This document shows, one piece after another, positions 1 to 12,100 of a stretch of 64,000 nt of DNA. Numbering within the stretch: the stretch's first letter is position 1; each line of letters starts with the position of its first letter. This DNA comes from Agelaius tricolor (Eukaryota; Chordata; Aves; Passeriformes; Icteridae), in contig JALJCS010000015.1 of NCBI GenBank assembly GCA_023055355.1, positions 20,263,516-20,327,515 on the forward strand, in the 5' to 3' direction. The notes below the pieces were generated by a model, which searched no databases, was not told the origin of the DNA, and worked only from the letters and a program-made list of their open reading frames with translations. Made by a program: the position numbers and the translations under genes.

Positions 1-133
1 AAACCCCAGGCAGAGCCCCCCGAGCAGAGCCCCTCACCCCGAGCCCTGCACGTGTCCCAGCCCCAGCAGGGCTGCCCTGGGCACTGTCCAGAGGCAGAGC
101 AGGAACAGTCCCTGCCTCCCTAATCAGCCTGGG

Positions 134-172
134 CGATAGAGGAGCGATAGATAAGCGGGGGGAGCGTTATCA
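134..172. promoter_or_regulatory. GATA-motif cluster upstream of ZNF469
   Basis: Four GATA cores lie within 40 bases: GATAG at 134, GATAG at about 146, an overlapping GATAAG near 150, and TTATCAG near 166 on the other strand. The spacing is tighter than expected in GC-rich DNA. It may be a GATA-factor element, but which gene it would serve is unknown. Confidence 0.3.
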
Positions 173-2944
173 GGCTGATTTCCAGATGGAGCTGAGTCAC
201 CGCCAGGAACCGACTGCCAAGGTCAGGCAGGGGAGAGGCTGAGCCTGGCTCTGCCAGACCCTGTGCCCCCTCTGCCTGCCATGGGAAGGAGCCATTCCCT
301 CTGCCCTGGCGTTTCCTGGCGGGATATTTGGCTTTTTCCTGCTCACACGACCGTTCTGTCTGATTCCAGCAGAGTGGGGTTTACCCTGGGCACATCCTTC
401 CCCTGGCAGTGCCCTCCCCACACTCTGCTCCCTGTAGGGTGTCCCACATGAGCTGCTGGTGGGATCTCACTGTTCTCTCAGGGGAAGGAGCCTTTCTCCA
501 TGCTGGGGGTGCTGTTGTCCCCTGGGATTTGCACCCTGCAGGGAATTTGGGGAGCTCAGAGGTGCTGGGGACCCTCAGCTCAGCCCTGCCCCGCGGGCAC
601 AGCCAGCCCCAGTGAATCACAACCTGTCTGGCACGTCAGGCTCCTGGCAGGACGGGACCTGCCCTGCCAGGAGAGTGCCAGGCACGGCTCTCCGTGCCAG
701 CCAGGCTGCTGCCACCGCTGCTGGCCGTGCCCCCTGTCCCCGAGGGGCTGCGGGAGGCCCCAGGAGATGGAGAATGCTCCAAGCCCCCAGCAGGACACAG
801 CAGTGCAGGTGGGGATGGCTGTGCCTGCAGCCAGCCAGCCTGGCAGTAACCACAGGGGGTTTTTAAAAAGACAAACTCCCTTTGCCTCTGTTCCAACCCT
901 TTCCACCTCCTCTTCCAGGAGCTGAAATGTCAAAATTCAAGGAGTGCTGCCAGTGGTAACCCATGGAAGAGCCTGGCGCTGAGGGCAGGCTGGGGCTGTA
1001 AAAGCCAGAGGGAACAGTCCCAATTTTCATTTTTTCCTGGGTTTCCCATCCCACGGGTGGTGAGCTGTGCTTGTGCCAGATCCGTGACCCTTCAGGAGAT
1101 GGATGCAGGAGCTGCCTGGGCAGTATCACTTTAAATCAGCACAGCCCAGCCCTCCTTATCAATTGCCCCATCGGAGCCTCACGAGGCCCTGGATTTCCCT
1201 GCTGCCAGGGCTGCTGGGCCACCTCAGAGCCATGCCCCGTGGCCACAGCCAGCAGGAGGGACCCCCAGGCAGGGACAGGGGACCCTCAAACCCTGGCAGG
1301 GAGATCTTGGCAAACAAATCCCTAATTTACACCTTGCCCTTATACCTGTGCACCGCCTGTGATTTGCATGGAGTAAATCCACACCCATTTCCTGCCCAGG
1401 CTCTGGGCATGAGTGGGACAGTCTTGCGTGCCACTGTCAGCCCTGCTGTCCCCGTCCCCATGCCTCTGCCAGCACAGGGAGCAGGATGTTTGTGTCTCCT
1501 GGCACTCAGCACTGCTCCCCCCCCAGCCCTTGCCATGCAAATCCTGCAGCTCTCCAGCCACACCGCCGAGCCTTTCCCTGGCAAAAACAAAAAAAGGCTC
1601 CTTTATGTGGCTGAAAAGCCCGACTGTGATAATGTAGCGAGCGCTGGCCTTGGGTATTTTATCTTGGCAAGGAGCCTTTGCAAATTTGAACAGCAGCGAG
1701 CGGGCTCTGGAGTTGTGGCTGGCTGAGGCACAAGTGGGGCATTGTTTTCCCAGCAGAGCCCTTTGGGCCGCGTGTGAGCTTTGGCCGCGGAGCCGCGCGC
1801 TCGGCCCCGACCCCGGATCCGTTTCACTCTGCAGGGTGTGAAATTGGGGAGGAATTCAGGCCTGGGAGCTCGAACGAGAGGGGAGGGGATGCAGCCACCC
1901 CTGTCTATCCCAAATATTGTATTAATGCAGCGTTGGGCGTGCTGGGTGCTCAGATTCCAGGTGGGAATGGAGAGGGGAGGTCCTGGATAGGGGCAGGGTG
2001 CTCCCCTTTTCCTTGGAAAATCTTCTGTGTTCGGGTCACACCAGGGCAGGATGGGTGAAGCCGGTGGAGTTGGGATCTGTGGGAATTACACCCAGAAGGA
2101 GAGGAATAAACTGAATTTCCTGCTGCTCACGCCCTCCCAGCAGTGCCGTGCCCTGACCCATTGCAGCAGACGGTAAAGAAACATTTCCAGTGAGGGAGGA
2201 GAAAAAAACCCCTCACTGTTTCCAGCAGACTTCCCTTTAGAAAACAGACTCTTTAAAGCAAAACTTCACCCTTCTTTTTATTAAAACCTTCTCCATATAA
2301 AATCCTGGTGGCGCCTTTTAAAAGGCTGCTGTGCTTGACTTGTGCTCCGTGTCCAAAGCCCCGAGGTCTGGGATGTAAAATCAGCTGGGAAATTTGGGAC
2401 TCAGCTTTTCTGGTTTTGCCTCCTTAATAACATCTAAAATTTCCAGGGCAATTCGCAGGGAGGCTGGTGAAGTCCTTTCTCCCAGGATTTCGGAGCAATG
2501 AGGGGCAGCTCCAGGGGGAAAGTGGTGGAGCAGAAACCTTTCCCTTCGCCTTTCCTCCAGCAGCGGGGACCTGGGGACACGGGAACATGAGGACGCAGGC
2601 ACTCGGGGACATGGGGACAGAGAGCCCTTCCCAGGATGCCTCTCCCAGCCCATCCCGACAGCCCTTCCCACTAATCCGTAGGTGGAGCTCTTCTGTCATC
2701 TTTTTCTGCTTATGTTGCTAAGAAGTAACCCAGAAATAGCTTTCCCGTGGGGGAAAAAAGTGCTTCCTCAGCAGCTTCTGCCAGAGGTGAACTGCTCTGA
2801 GCATCCTTTGAAGAGCCCGAAGCTGCAGGGCTTCACCCCGGGATGGGGTTTGCCGTGCCCCCTCCTCCAACCGCAGCCCAAGAAAAGGGGCCAAAATCTG
2901 TTCTGGCCCTTTTTCTGACTGACACCCAGCCTTCCCCTCTTCTC

Positions 2945-2959
2945 TCCTGTTCGCTGCAG
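2945..2959 (+). other. ZNF469: Splice acceptor before the ZNF469 coding exon
   Basis: A pyrimidine-rich run from about 2929 leads into CTGCAG ending at 2959. The start codon lies 185 bases further on, and an in-frame TAG at 3121-3123 closes the frame upstream of the start. This fits a 5' UTR that begins in an upstream exon not identified here. Confidence 0.55.
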
Positions 2960-3144
2960 GTCTGAAGGATGTGGCAGAGCCCCGCCGGCCCTCGGGACCC
3001 GCCCGCAGCCCGGCCCCGGGGAGCTGCTGCCCCTCTGCCGGTGCCCATCGGAGGGGGACCATGCCCGTGACCGGGGCACGGCAGCTCGCAGCGGGACGGG
3101 AACGGGACAGCGGGGCTCTCTAGCCTTGTCCCCTCCTCGGTATC

Positions 3145-6100
3145 ATGACTGGAGAGACCCAGCATGTTTACACCATCGGCGATACTGAGGCCGGCCCCAA
3201 AGAGCCCGACAAGGACTTTGGCTGTGAAGGCTGTGGGGACAAGGATGGCAGGGCGCTGGGCGGGGAGGGGACATCCCCCTTCCCCAAGGACAAGGAGCCC
3301 CACAGCCAGCGGGAAGCTGTGATCCGGCCGCAGCAAGCGGGGAAGATCGACTTCAAATCCCTGCAGTGCAAGCCCAAGTTCGGCAATGACAGCAGCACCT
3401 GGGGAGAGGTCAAGGGCGGCCCCCTGTCCCCGCCGGGGAAGGGCCGGGCCCGGGAGCGCGGCCGGCGCTCGGCGAAGGGCGAGCGGGGCCACCAGCAGCT
3501 CTACCGGCTCAGCATCGCCGGCACCCGGCCCAGCCCCACCATCGGCATCGCCTACCCGCAGCAGAAGGTGACGCCCCCCAAGAAGCCAGAGGTGGCCCCC
3601 GCGGCCGGCAGCTACCGCTTCCACGTGCCCGGCATCGCCCAGCGCGACGCCGAGCTCCGGCCCGAGGAAATCGCCTTTGGCCGCTGCTTCCCCGACTCCG
3701 CCGGCGGCCGGGCCTCCGCCAGTTATACCTCACAGCCCAGCCCCGGCCTCGGCCCCAAGGGGCAGCCCCCCGCCGCCGGCATCCCCCTCAAGAGCCCCGG
3801 CACCCATGGGCAGCTACATTATTTAGAGTTCCAGGCAAACCGGGCCGAGTCCTGGCCTTCCCCCGAGAAGAGCTTTGCCGGTGCTACCTACGGGATCTCG
3901 GTGCAGAAGCCCAGCTCTTTCTCCGAGGGTGGCAAAGCCGCTGTGCACGGCCTGGGGGCTTTGCCGTGCCAGTTCCCCTTCCAGCTGCTGCACGAGGCGG
4001 GGAAGGAGCAGTTCCACAGCAGCCAGGAGTACCTGGACGTGGGAATCGCCGCCACCGCCCAGCTGGCTCCCGCTGCCTTCGCCTTCCACTCGTCGCCCCG
4101 AGAGTGGCCGGAGGAGCCGCTGGGCGGGGGCTCCTACGAGAGCGCGTCCCCCGAGGGGAGGCTGTACGCGCTGCCCGCGGCCCCGCCGCCCCCGCCGCCC
4201 TTCGTGCACCCGCCGCCCCCTCCGGCCCTGCACCACGGCCCCTTGCCCTGCTGCAAGGGCAGGGCCGAGCATCCCGCCGAGCCCACTGGTGCTCTCCCGT
4301 CGTCTGGTGCTATCGACCAAAACCCAAGCACTTTCCAAGAAAACCAAGCTGTTTTTCCGTCTAGTTTACACTCGCCTACCATGCCGAAGCTGGTGGGGAA
4401 GAGGCAAGCCTCGGCCAAGGACGGCGTCCCCAGCCCGCGGCTGCTGGTGCAGAGCAGCCCCCTGAGAAGGACCGTGCCACCAAAGTCCCTGTCCCAAGTG
4501 CACTTTCAGAGCAAGGCCTATTGCAGCTCCCCCGCGGGAGCCGTGCCTTTCGAGACGAGCGTTCCCACTACGGCACCCACCCACCCCCGGCTTGTGCAAG
4601 CTTGGGAAGGTGCCACGAAGGCGTTTTCTCCCATGGACCAGAATTCAGCACCTTATTCAAACCCTGTTGGAAACCAGTTCTCATTCGAGTGCCAGTCTGG
4701 CCCCGAGCAGAGGCAGCACAGGCAGAAAAATGCCAGGCTGCCTTGGCAGCAGATGCACCTCCCTCCTGCAGTGCCCGGTGCCAACAGGCTGGAGCTGTCG
4801 AGACACATCAGCAGCCAGAAGCTCCCCTTCCCCCTGGGCACGTCGGACTGGCAGGGCAGCGGGAAAGCCCAGAAAGGGCCCCCCATAAGCAATTCTCCAG
4901 GGTACCACAGCAAAAAGCTGTTATCAGGAGAGAGCCTGCAGAGGGGAGATCCCAGCGTGACGGGAGCTTTCTCCTTTGAGAGTGGGAAGGAACCGGGGTC
5001 TCCTGCCTGTGACTCGAGAAGCAAAGCCCTGTTCTACACTATGGCTCAAGCAGCTCCTCCTCTTCCCTCAAGGAGCTCATCAGGCTCAGGGCTGGTCCTG
5101 CCACCATCAGCCTTGGCAGCTGCCTCCCCTTGCGAGTCCCCACTGCCGTCCCCTGTCCCCAACCCCACGTGTGGCAGCACCTGCTCGTCGCTGTCCCCCA
5201 TGTCCAGCAGCCCACTCAACTTCGAGGACAGCCAGATGTCCAGAGCGCTGACCCCCTCGCCCTTCTTCCAGCACCCCTGCCATGCCAAGGATGCCAACAA
5301 AGCCTTCCACGCCTCCGAGGTTCTGAGTCCCAGCTCGCTTCATTACCACCCCCCAGACTCTGTCAAGTCCTTCAGCTTCCCTCCGGATGCTCTGAAAGAC
5401 GACAGCCTCCTGAAATGTGCCCCGGGCAGCCCGTTCCACAAACCTGGAGGGGAGGTGGCCAAAGGATGCTCAGACGGGCTGGATGGGGAGCAGCCTCCAC
5501 CACCCTACTCCTCCCATCACCTGCTGGCCACCTCCCTGAGCAGTGCCAGCCTGGACCAGCTGGACGTGCTGCTGACCTGCAGACAGTGTGACCAGAACTA
5601 CAGCAACCTGTCCTCCTTCCTGCAGCACCGCCAGTTCTGCGCCTCCCACCCCTCTGCCCAGGCAGAGCCCAGGGATGCTCCCCGGGCAGCCGAGGGGAGG
5701 AAGGTGCTCCCACCAGAGCCCTCCAAACCCCCCGGCCTGGCGCTCTCTCCAGACCCCCAGGGACATCTGTTGGCACTAAACAAGAGTGATGACTTCTTGC
5801 TGGATGGGGAAGGCAAAAGCGAGGGCAAGGAGGACGCTCTGAAGGGCGGCCTCTTCCACGGCCTGGCCACCGGCTCCCTCCCACTCAGCGCCTCCGACCT
5901 GGACATCGACGATGCCAAGCTGGACAGCCTGATCACCGAGGCCCTCAACGGCCTGGGCTACCAGTCAGACAACCCAGAGATTGACAGCAGCTTCATCGAC
6001 GTCTTCGCTGATGAGGAGCTGCCAGGCGTGAAGGCGGCTGGCATGGCCCACAAGGCCAAGGAAGGGCTGGCCTCAGAGAGCAAATCCAAGCAGGCAGTGG

Positions 6101-9100
6101 AGGAGAAGGCAGCAGGAGAGGCCAAGGCTGGCTGTTTTTGTGAAGATGGGGAGCAGGTGAAGAGAGGGGCAGGAAAGCGGCACCTTCACAAAGGGAGGGT
6201 GGCACGGAGGGTGGCACCGCAGGAGCCGGATCCCGCGGCAGAGGGAGCAGAGAGGACAGCCAGGCTGAGGGCAGGCAGGAAGAACAGCATCCCACCAGCC
6301 AGCACCTCCAGCCAAAAGCATCCCAGGAAACTCAGCCAAGACCCTGCGATGAAGAGCGAGGTGGGGCCAGGCATGGCCACCAAGAGCTCCAAGCCACCGC
6401 GGTTCTCCATGAAGGACGTGAGGAAGCGGAAGCCCCGAAGCGGGACGTGGAGCAAGGAGCTCATCCACAAGATCGTGCAGCAGAAGAACAAGCTCCACAA
6501 GCTGCAGGTGAAGAGCAGCAAGCAGGCCCAGGTGCCCCAGGCCACCGAGAGACCCCTGGCAGCCACCAAGGAGGGCGGGCTGAGGGAATACGACTACGTG
6601 TCCGACTCGGATGAGGAGGGGGCAGAGTGCAGCAAGCCCCGGGGCAGGAGGAAGCGTGGCACGGGGTTCATGGGGAGGAGCAAGTACAGCTTCAGCAAGA
6701 AACGCCTGGGCAGAAGTGAGAGGGCCAGGGAGAAAGACTCAGCCTGGAGCTACAGCCGGAAAAGGGACGGTCAGAAAAGGGAGGCACAGGAGGACGGGGA
6801 TGTCCCGTGTCAGGAGGATGCAGAGAAAGAGGATTGTGATGCCAGAGCCCGAAGGAGGAGCAGCCACTCATCTGCTGGCAGCAAGCACAGCGTGCCCAGA
6901 GAGATGGGCACAAGCCCACCCTGTGTTGGTGGGGCTGGTGACAAGGGTGGCACCCAGAGGAGGAGGCGCTCGGGCAGCCCAGCCCATGTGCCAAGGACTC
7001 CCCTCAGCCCTCCCCAGCACAGCAGCCCAAAGACAAGCCAGGAGAGCAAAGAGGACATTCCCAGGGGGAGCAGGAGGCTTGGCTCAGCCAAACCTTTGCT
7101 GGCAGGCTCCAGGACACGGCCGAGTACTGAACCAGATGTTGCTGCCATGGACTGTGCAGAGGAGGAGCCGTCACCGCAGCCCCAGGAAAGGCAAATGCCC
7201 AGCACGGCCACCCCAGGCAGGAGCCCTGCCAGCTTCTCCTCTAAGGAGGGGGTGGAAGAGCCCAGAGGAACAGCAAAGCTCCTGGGTGAGGCAGGGGAGC
7301 CCACCCTGCAGGCTCAGGGCTCTCCTGAGCTCACCGTGGACCACCAGAGGCACCAGTTTGCCCCTTTCCCAAGCGAGGGGCTGAAATACCACACAGAGGA
7401 GGTGATTGCTCCACCCCACAGCGGTAACAAATCGAGTCCTGGCCGTGGGAGTGCCACCTGCTCAGAAGCAGGAATCAAATTCACGAAGGGACAGGGGCTC
7501 TGTGATACTCAGAAGGATTATCCCAATCCCACAGCAGCTCCCACCTACGCCGGGGATGCAGTGGGAATGATGCTCGCTGCCAAGACACCCAATCCCTACA
7601 GTGCCAGCAGTGACAATGCATTCTTTGATCCCAAAGGCCTTCCCGGTCACTATGAGGACAACCTCTTCCCAAAGCCCCCAGCCCTGGGCTCCTCCCACAT
7701 GGATGACATGTACCTGTGCCGGGATGACATCAGCGCCAGCTCCTTCGAGCAGAAGCACTCCAGCATCTCCCCTTTCGCCACGGAGATGCCGCAGGGCAAA
7801 GTGTCGTCCCCCCTCAGCTTTGACTCCTCATCGATATTTGGCGAGCTGCCCGTCTCTGAGTTCGATCCCTACGAGAGCAAGGACGGATATGTGACACCCT
7901 TCCCCTGTGCCCCCCGCAAGCCGCTGCCCTTCGAGCAGCCCTACCCGCCCTTCCTGCCCGAGAAAGACTGGTCCCTCATGGAGGAGGTGGCTCCCATGCT
8001 GCCAGAGGACATGACTCAGTTCCACAGCCTCTCCGTGGAGAAGCCGCCGGCCAAGAAGTTCCCCGAGGAACAGGAAGGAGCTGTCCCCAGCAGCCAGCTG
8101 TCCCTGCCGCTGCCAGACAGGATCGCGGATTACAGCGTGGCTTTCATGAGCAACATTTCAGATGACGAGCTGGAGATCAAGCGCTTGGTCACGGAGCTGG
8201 AAAGCCAACTGCAGACCAGCAAGCTGGACTCTGAGGTGGCCGTCACCCTCCAGAAATCCGAGCCAAACGTGGCTGTCCACCTGCGAGCACAGGGGGCCGA
8301 GAGGTTCCCGGTGCTGCCGGGAGAGCCAGAGGCAGGCCAGGAGAAAGGGCTGTTTTTGGCAGGTGAGCTGGGCAGATCGAGCCTCTGCGGTGGGGAGAGG
8401 CTAGCAGGGGAGAAGCCAGACATGGTGGCTGCCCGTGAGGACTACGAGAGACCCAGAGAGCCCTGGGCGTGCCCACTGGAGCTGGGCTCGCTGGAAACCG
8501 GGATGGGCATCCCAACCCCGCTGGCCACAAACCATTTCTGCTCCAAAGACAGCAGTGAGCAGCTCCAGGGAGCTGAGGCCACCGAGGAAAGAGACCTCAG
8601 GAAGATGGAAAATGGGTCTTCTTCCAAAAGTCTACCTGGCTCAAGCACGACTGACCAAACAGAGGCTCCCATCTACACCAGCCCTGTGGCCAAAAGCCCT
8701 CCTGTTGTCACCAGCTCCATGTTCCCCGAGACCATGGGTGCAGCAGAAGTAACCAAAGACCCCCTGCCATCCCTGCCATGCCAGTGCAGTGCTGAGGGCT
8801 TCCTCGTGCCAGGGAAAGCAGACACTGATCCTGCAGAGCTAGAAAAGTTTGATGCCCATCTTCCAAACCCTAAACCCCAGTTTGGCTTTCAGCAGGGTCC
8901 CACCCCAGCCTTGGATCTCGCCTTTTCACCTCATGGCAAAGAGGTCCCAGATACGGAAGAAAAACCCTTGAGCAGGACTGAGCCCCCCAAAACAGTGAAA
9001 AATGCTGTGGATCTCAAAGGGGCTGGTGGTGGGCCCGGGCTGGTGGAGGAGATGGAGGAGACGAGGAGTCCCAACACCTATCAAAGCCCTGCACCCAGTG

Positions 9101-12100
9101 ACAAAGCCAGCAAGCCCAAAGTGCTGCTGTTTGAGATGCTGAGTGCGCCCAAGGAGAGCGACCGCCCTTCCCAGGAGATGGTGGGGGCATCCCAGGAGGC
9201 CTCTGCCAACCCTCTGCAGCAGCTCCAGCTCTTCGTGGCCCGGACAGTGAAGAACAACGAGGAGGAGCTGTTGATGCCATGCTTCCCTGGGCTGCTGGCT
9301 CCCAGCCACCCCTCTGCCACCTCCAGCATCCAGACAGAGCACCAGGAGCAGAGCAGTGCTGCCTTGGAAGGAGAAGATCAGACCCAGGGAGAAGGGGATC
9401 TCCCCACTGGAAGCAGCACTGGAAATATCGCTGCTCCAGGGAGAGAGGTGCTTTCTCCCAGTGGATGTGAGCAGCTGGAGCTGTTGGATGCAGAGGGCTC
9501 TTACCATGCAGAACAATCCACGTCGGCAAAGCCGGAGCTGCGAAATAATGTAACAGAGCTGCAGCACTTAGCAAATGAAGCCCCAGAGCCGAGGGACATT
9601 AATATCCCTGCAGATGGTGTTTCCCAGGAGCGTAATGACCTCTCACCACCCAGCAGCACTGCCGTGACCTCGCTGCCAGGGCAGGGAAGGAAAGCTGATC
9701 AGCTCAGGGAAGAGCAGGAGGGAGATAACAACACAACGACCTTGGCATTTAGGAAACATGAGCAATCCCACCCCAGCCGTGGTTTGCTCGAGGAAGAAAC
9801 GCTGGGCACAGAAGAGAGAGAGAGTCTGGAAAGGACTTGGGTGGGGAAGGGGGCACAGCACCAGGGCAGTGCTCCCACGAGTCCTGTCAGCCCCGTTGGT
9901 ACCTCTGAAGGGGATCTCCACCAGGATCACAGCTTGGGGATGGAGATAAAAGCCAGCATGGTCAGTGCAGATGTTCCCAGAGAAAGGAATGACAAGTTGT
10001 CCCTCAATGGCCGTGATTACACAGGCAAATCTCCAGCCAGCCTGCTCTCACCAGCCAAATATTCCGACCTCAAATGCGTGCAGAGCAGTGGGGCTGAGGG
10101 AGAAGAGGTCCCCAGTTTAAGCACTCAGCTCTCAGATGAGAAGAAATACAGCTCCTCCCTGCCTGCAACACCAAGTTCATTCGTCACAAAGAGTTGTCCT
10201 CCTGAGGCCAGCAGCCATCACATCCATCCCACCGTGAGCCCAGCGGAGCAAGGGACATGGGAAGGGGCACCTGCCTTCCCTCCCTTGCTGCATCACTGCA
10301 GGGCTGTGCCGACAGAAGTGGCTGAGGAACATCCTCATCACCTCCCTGATGGTGCTTTGGGTAGCTATGAATCACCTGGAAGAGAGGGCACAGTGAGACC
10401 CTGCACTCTGCTGCATGGTGGTAGTCTGGTGGGCTCTGCCTTGGAGATGGGTGGTCCCCAGGAACCTCCTGGGAAGGACTGTTCTCTTCCCTGCTCGCCA
10501 CCTTTCCACCAAAAGGGTGTTGGGAGAGAGGTCCCTGAAAACACCAGTGCTGTGCTGCCAAATTTTAAAGAAAACCAAGGGTGTGCTATCACAGACACAG
10601 TCATTAACTCCACCTCTCCAGAAACCCAGGATTATCCAACCCAGCCCACAGAGGATCTTCTGCCCATGGAAGAAAGGGAGGTCAACCTGAACCAAGAAAA
10701 CAAGCTTGAAAACTGCTCCCATGTCAGGAATAAGCATCCAAGTGAACCAGAGGCTTTGTGCAATGGTTTTGCTGTTCAGGACATGTCAGCTGCCATCAGC
10801 AGAGGTCTTACAAGGGTTGGAGATCTTGGTCCTGCTGAATTAAATGGCCACGAGTTTCCAGGGGCAGCAGAGGTGAGCCTTGGTCTTTCCAAAACCACAG
10901 AGAGTAAAGGAGAGAGTTTAAAAGGGGAGAATTCCAAAAGCCATGGGGCTGCAGAAGCTGGGGCTTGTGTGTTGAGCAGCGTGGGCCAAGGAGAGGACTA
11001 CACACCCAGCAGTACTCCAGACCCGTCCCAAAATGAGCTCCACAAAGGAAGAAAGCCCAATGGACTCCCGGTGACCTGTGACATTTGTTCAGCCACTTTC
11101 CGCTCCAAGCCCGGCCTGACCAGGCACAAAGCTGTCAAGCACCAGGTGAAGAATGGTGGTTTGCCACAGCCCAGCAAGACTCCCAGGTCCTCTCTGATTC
11201 CTGCACACAAGACATCAAAAGCAGCCCAAAAAGTGCCCAGGAGGAGCCTGAAGGCATCAGTCAAAGACAAAACCTGCAGCTCACAGGCGCTGACCTCCAC
11301 CGTTGAGCGCATTCCCAAGAAAATACTCCCAGACCTGGAGAAAGAACCCAGCACACAGATGCAGGAGGTGGTGAGCAGAGTGCTCAGTGACCTCAGCGTG
11401 ATCTCCTTGGAGATGTCCCAGGAGCTGCACCACACACGTGTCCTGCAGAGGGAGGGGAAGGCAAAGGGACCGCGCCTGGCGGTGAGGGGATCAGGAGAGG
11501 CAGGGACTGGGAAGGTGGATTCAGGATGGCAGGTCAGGAAAGGAGAAAAGGGCAGAAGGAGCCAAAGCAAAGATCTTGGCGGGGAGAACAGCAGTTCAGA
11601 GAAGCAGCTCAACAGGAAAGTGAGGCGAAGGAAAGCGAAGGTGTTTCCCAGCAGGAATGAGCCCTGTGAGCTGGAGAAGAGCACAGGTCCTGCTGCCCTC
11701 AGCTCCAGCCTGCCCGGGATCACGGAGGGCTTGCACGAACCAGAGGGTTGCATCTCCACAGAGGAGCCAAACAGGACCAGCACAGCCCAGCACTCCCAAA
11801 AAGCCAAAGAATCCTCTTGTGCAGCTGAGCTTGAGGAAGACCTGGGCAGCAGGATGGGGTCTCTGAAGGAGATGGTCAACAAGGAGACAGCCACGGGCAC
11901 AGTCACCTGTCCTGGGGAGGTGGAAGATCCAGATGCAGTGGAAGACATGCAGGCTTGCAAAAAATGGATCAGTGGGTTTGTGGAGCAAGTGGCGAAGGGA
12001 TGGGGCAAGGTGGGCACAGAGCAGCATCGTGGTGCTGATGGCACAGAGGACATGGATGCTGGGACAGGGGACAGTCCTGTGGCAGGCAGTGACACCAGGA

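Larger units (their letters stand above)
1..2959. other. Non-coding DNA upstream of the ZNF469 coding exon
   Basis: No open frame here has zinc-finger or other recognisable domain content; the frames present are short and overlap on both strands. The stretch is probably intergenic or the 5' intron of ZNF469. It ends in a pyrimidine-rich tract and CAG at 2957-2959, a good acceptor for the exon that carries the ZNF469 start. Less GC-rich islands that look non-repetitive lie at 1600-1700 and 2240-2330. A small CpG-rich patch sits at 1765-1825 and could be part of a promoter or first exon, but no TATA box or donor decides this. Confidence 0.6.
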
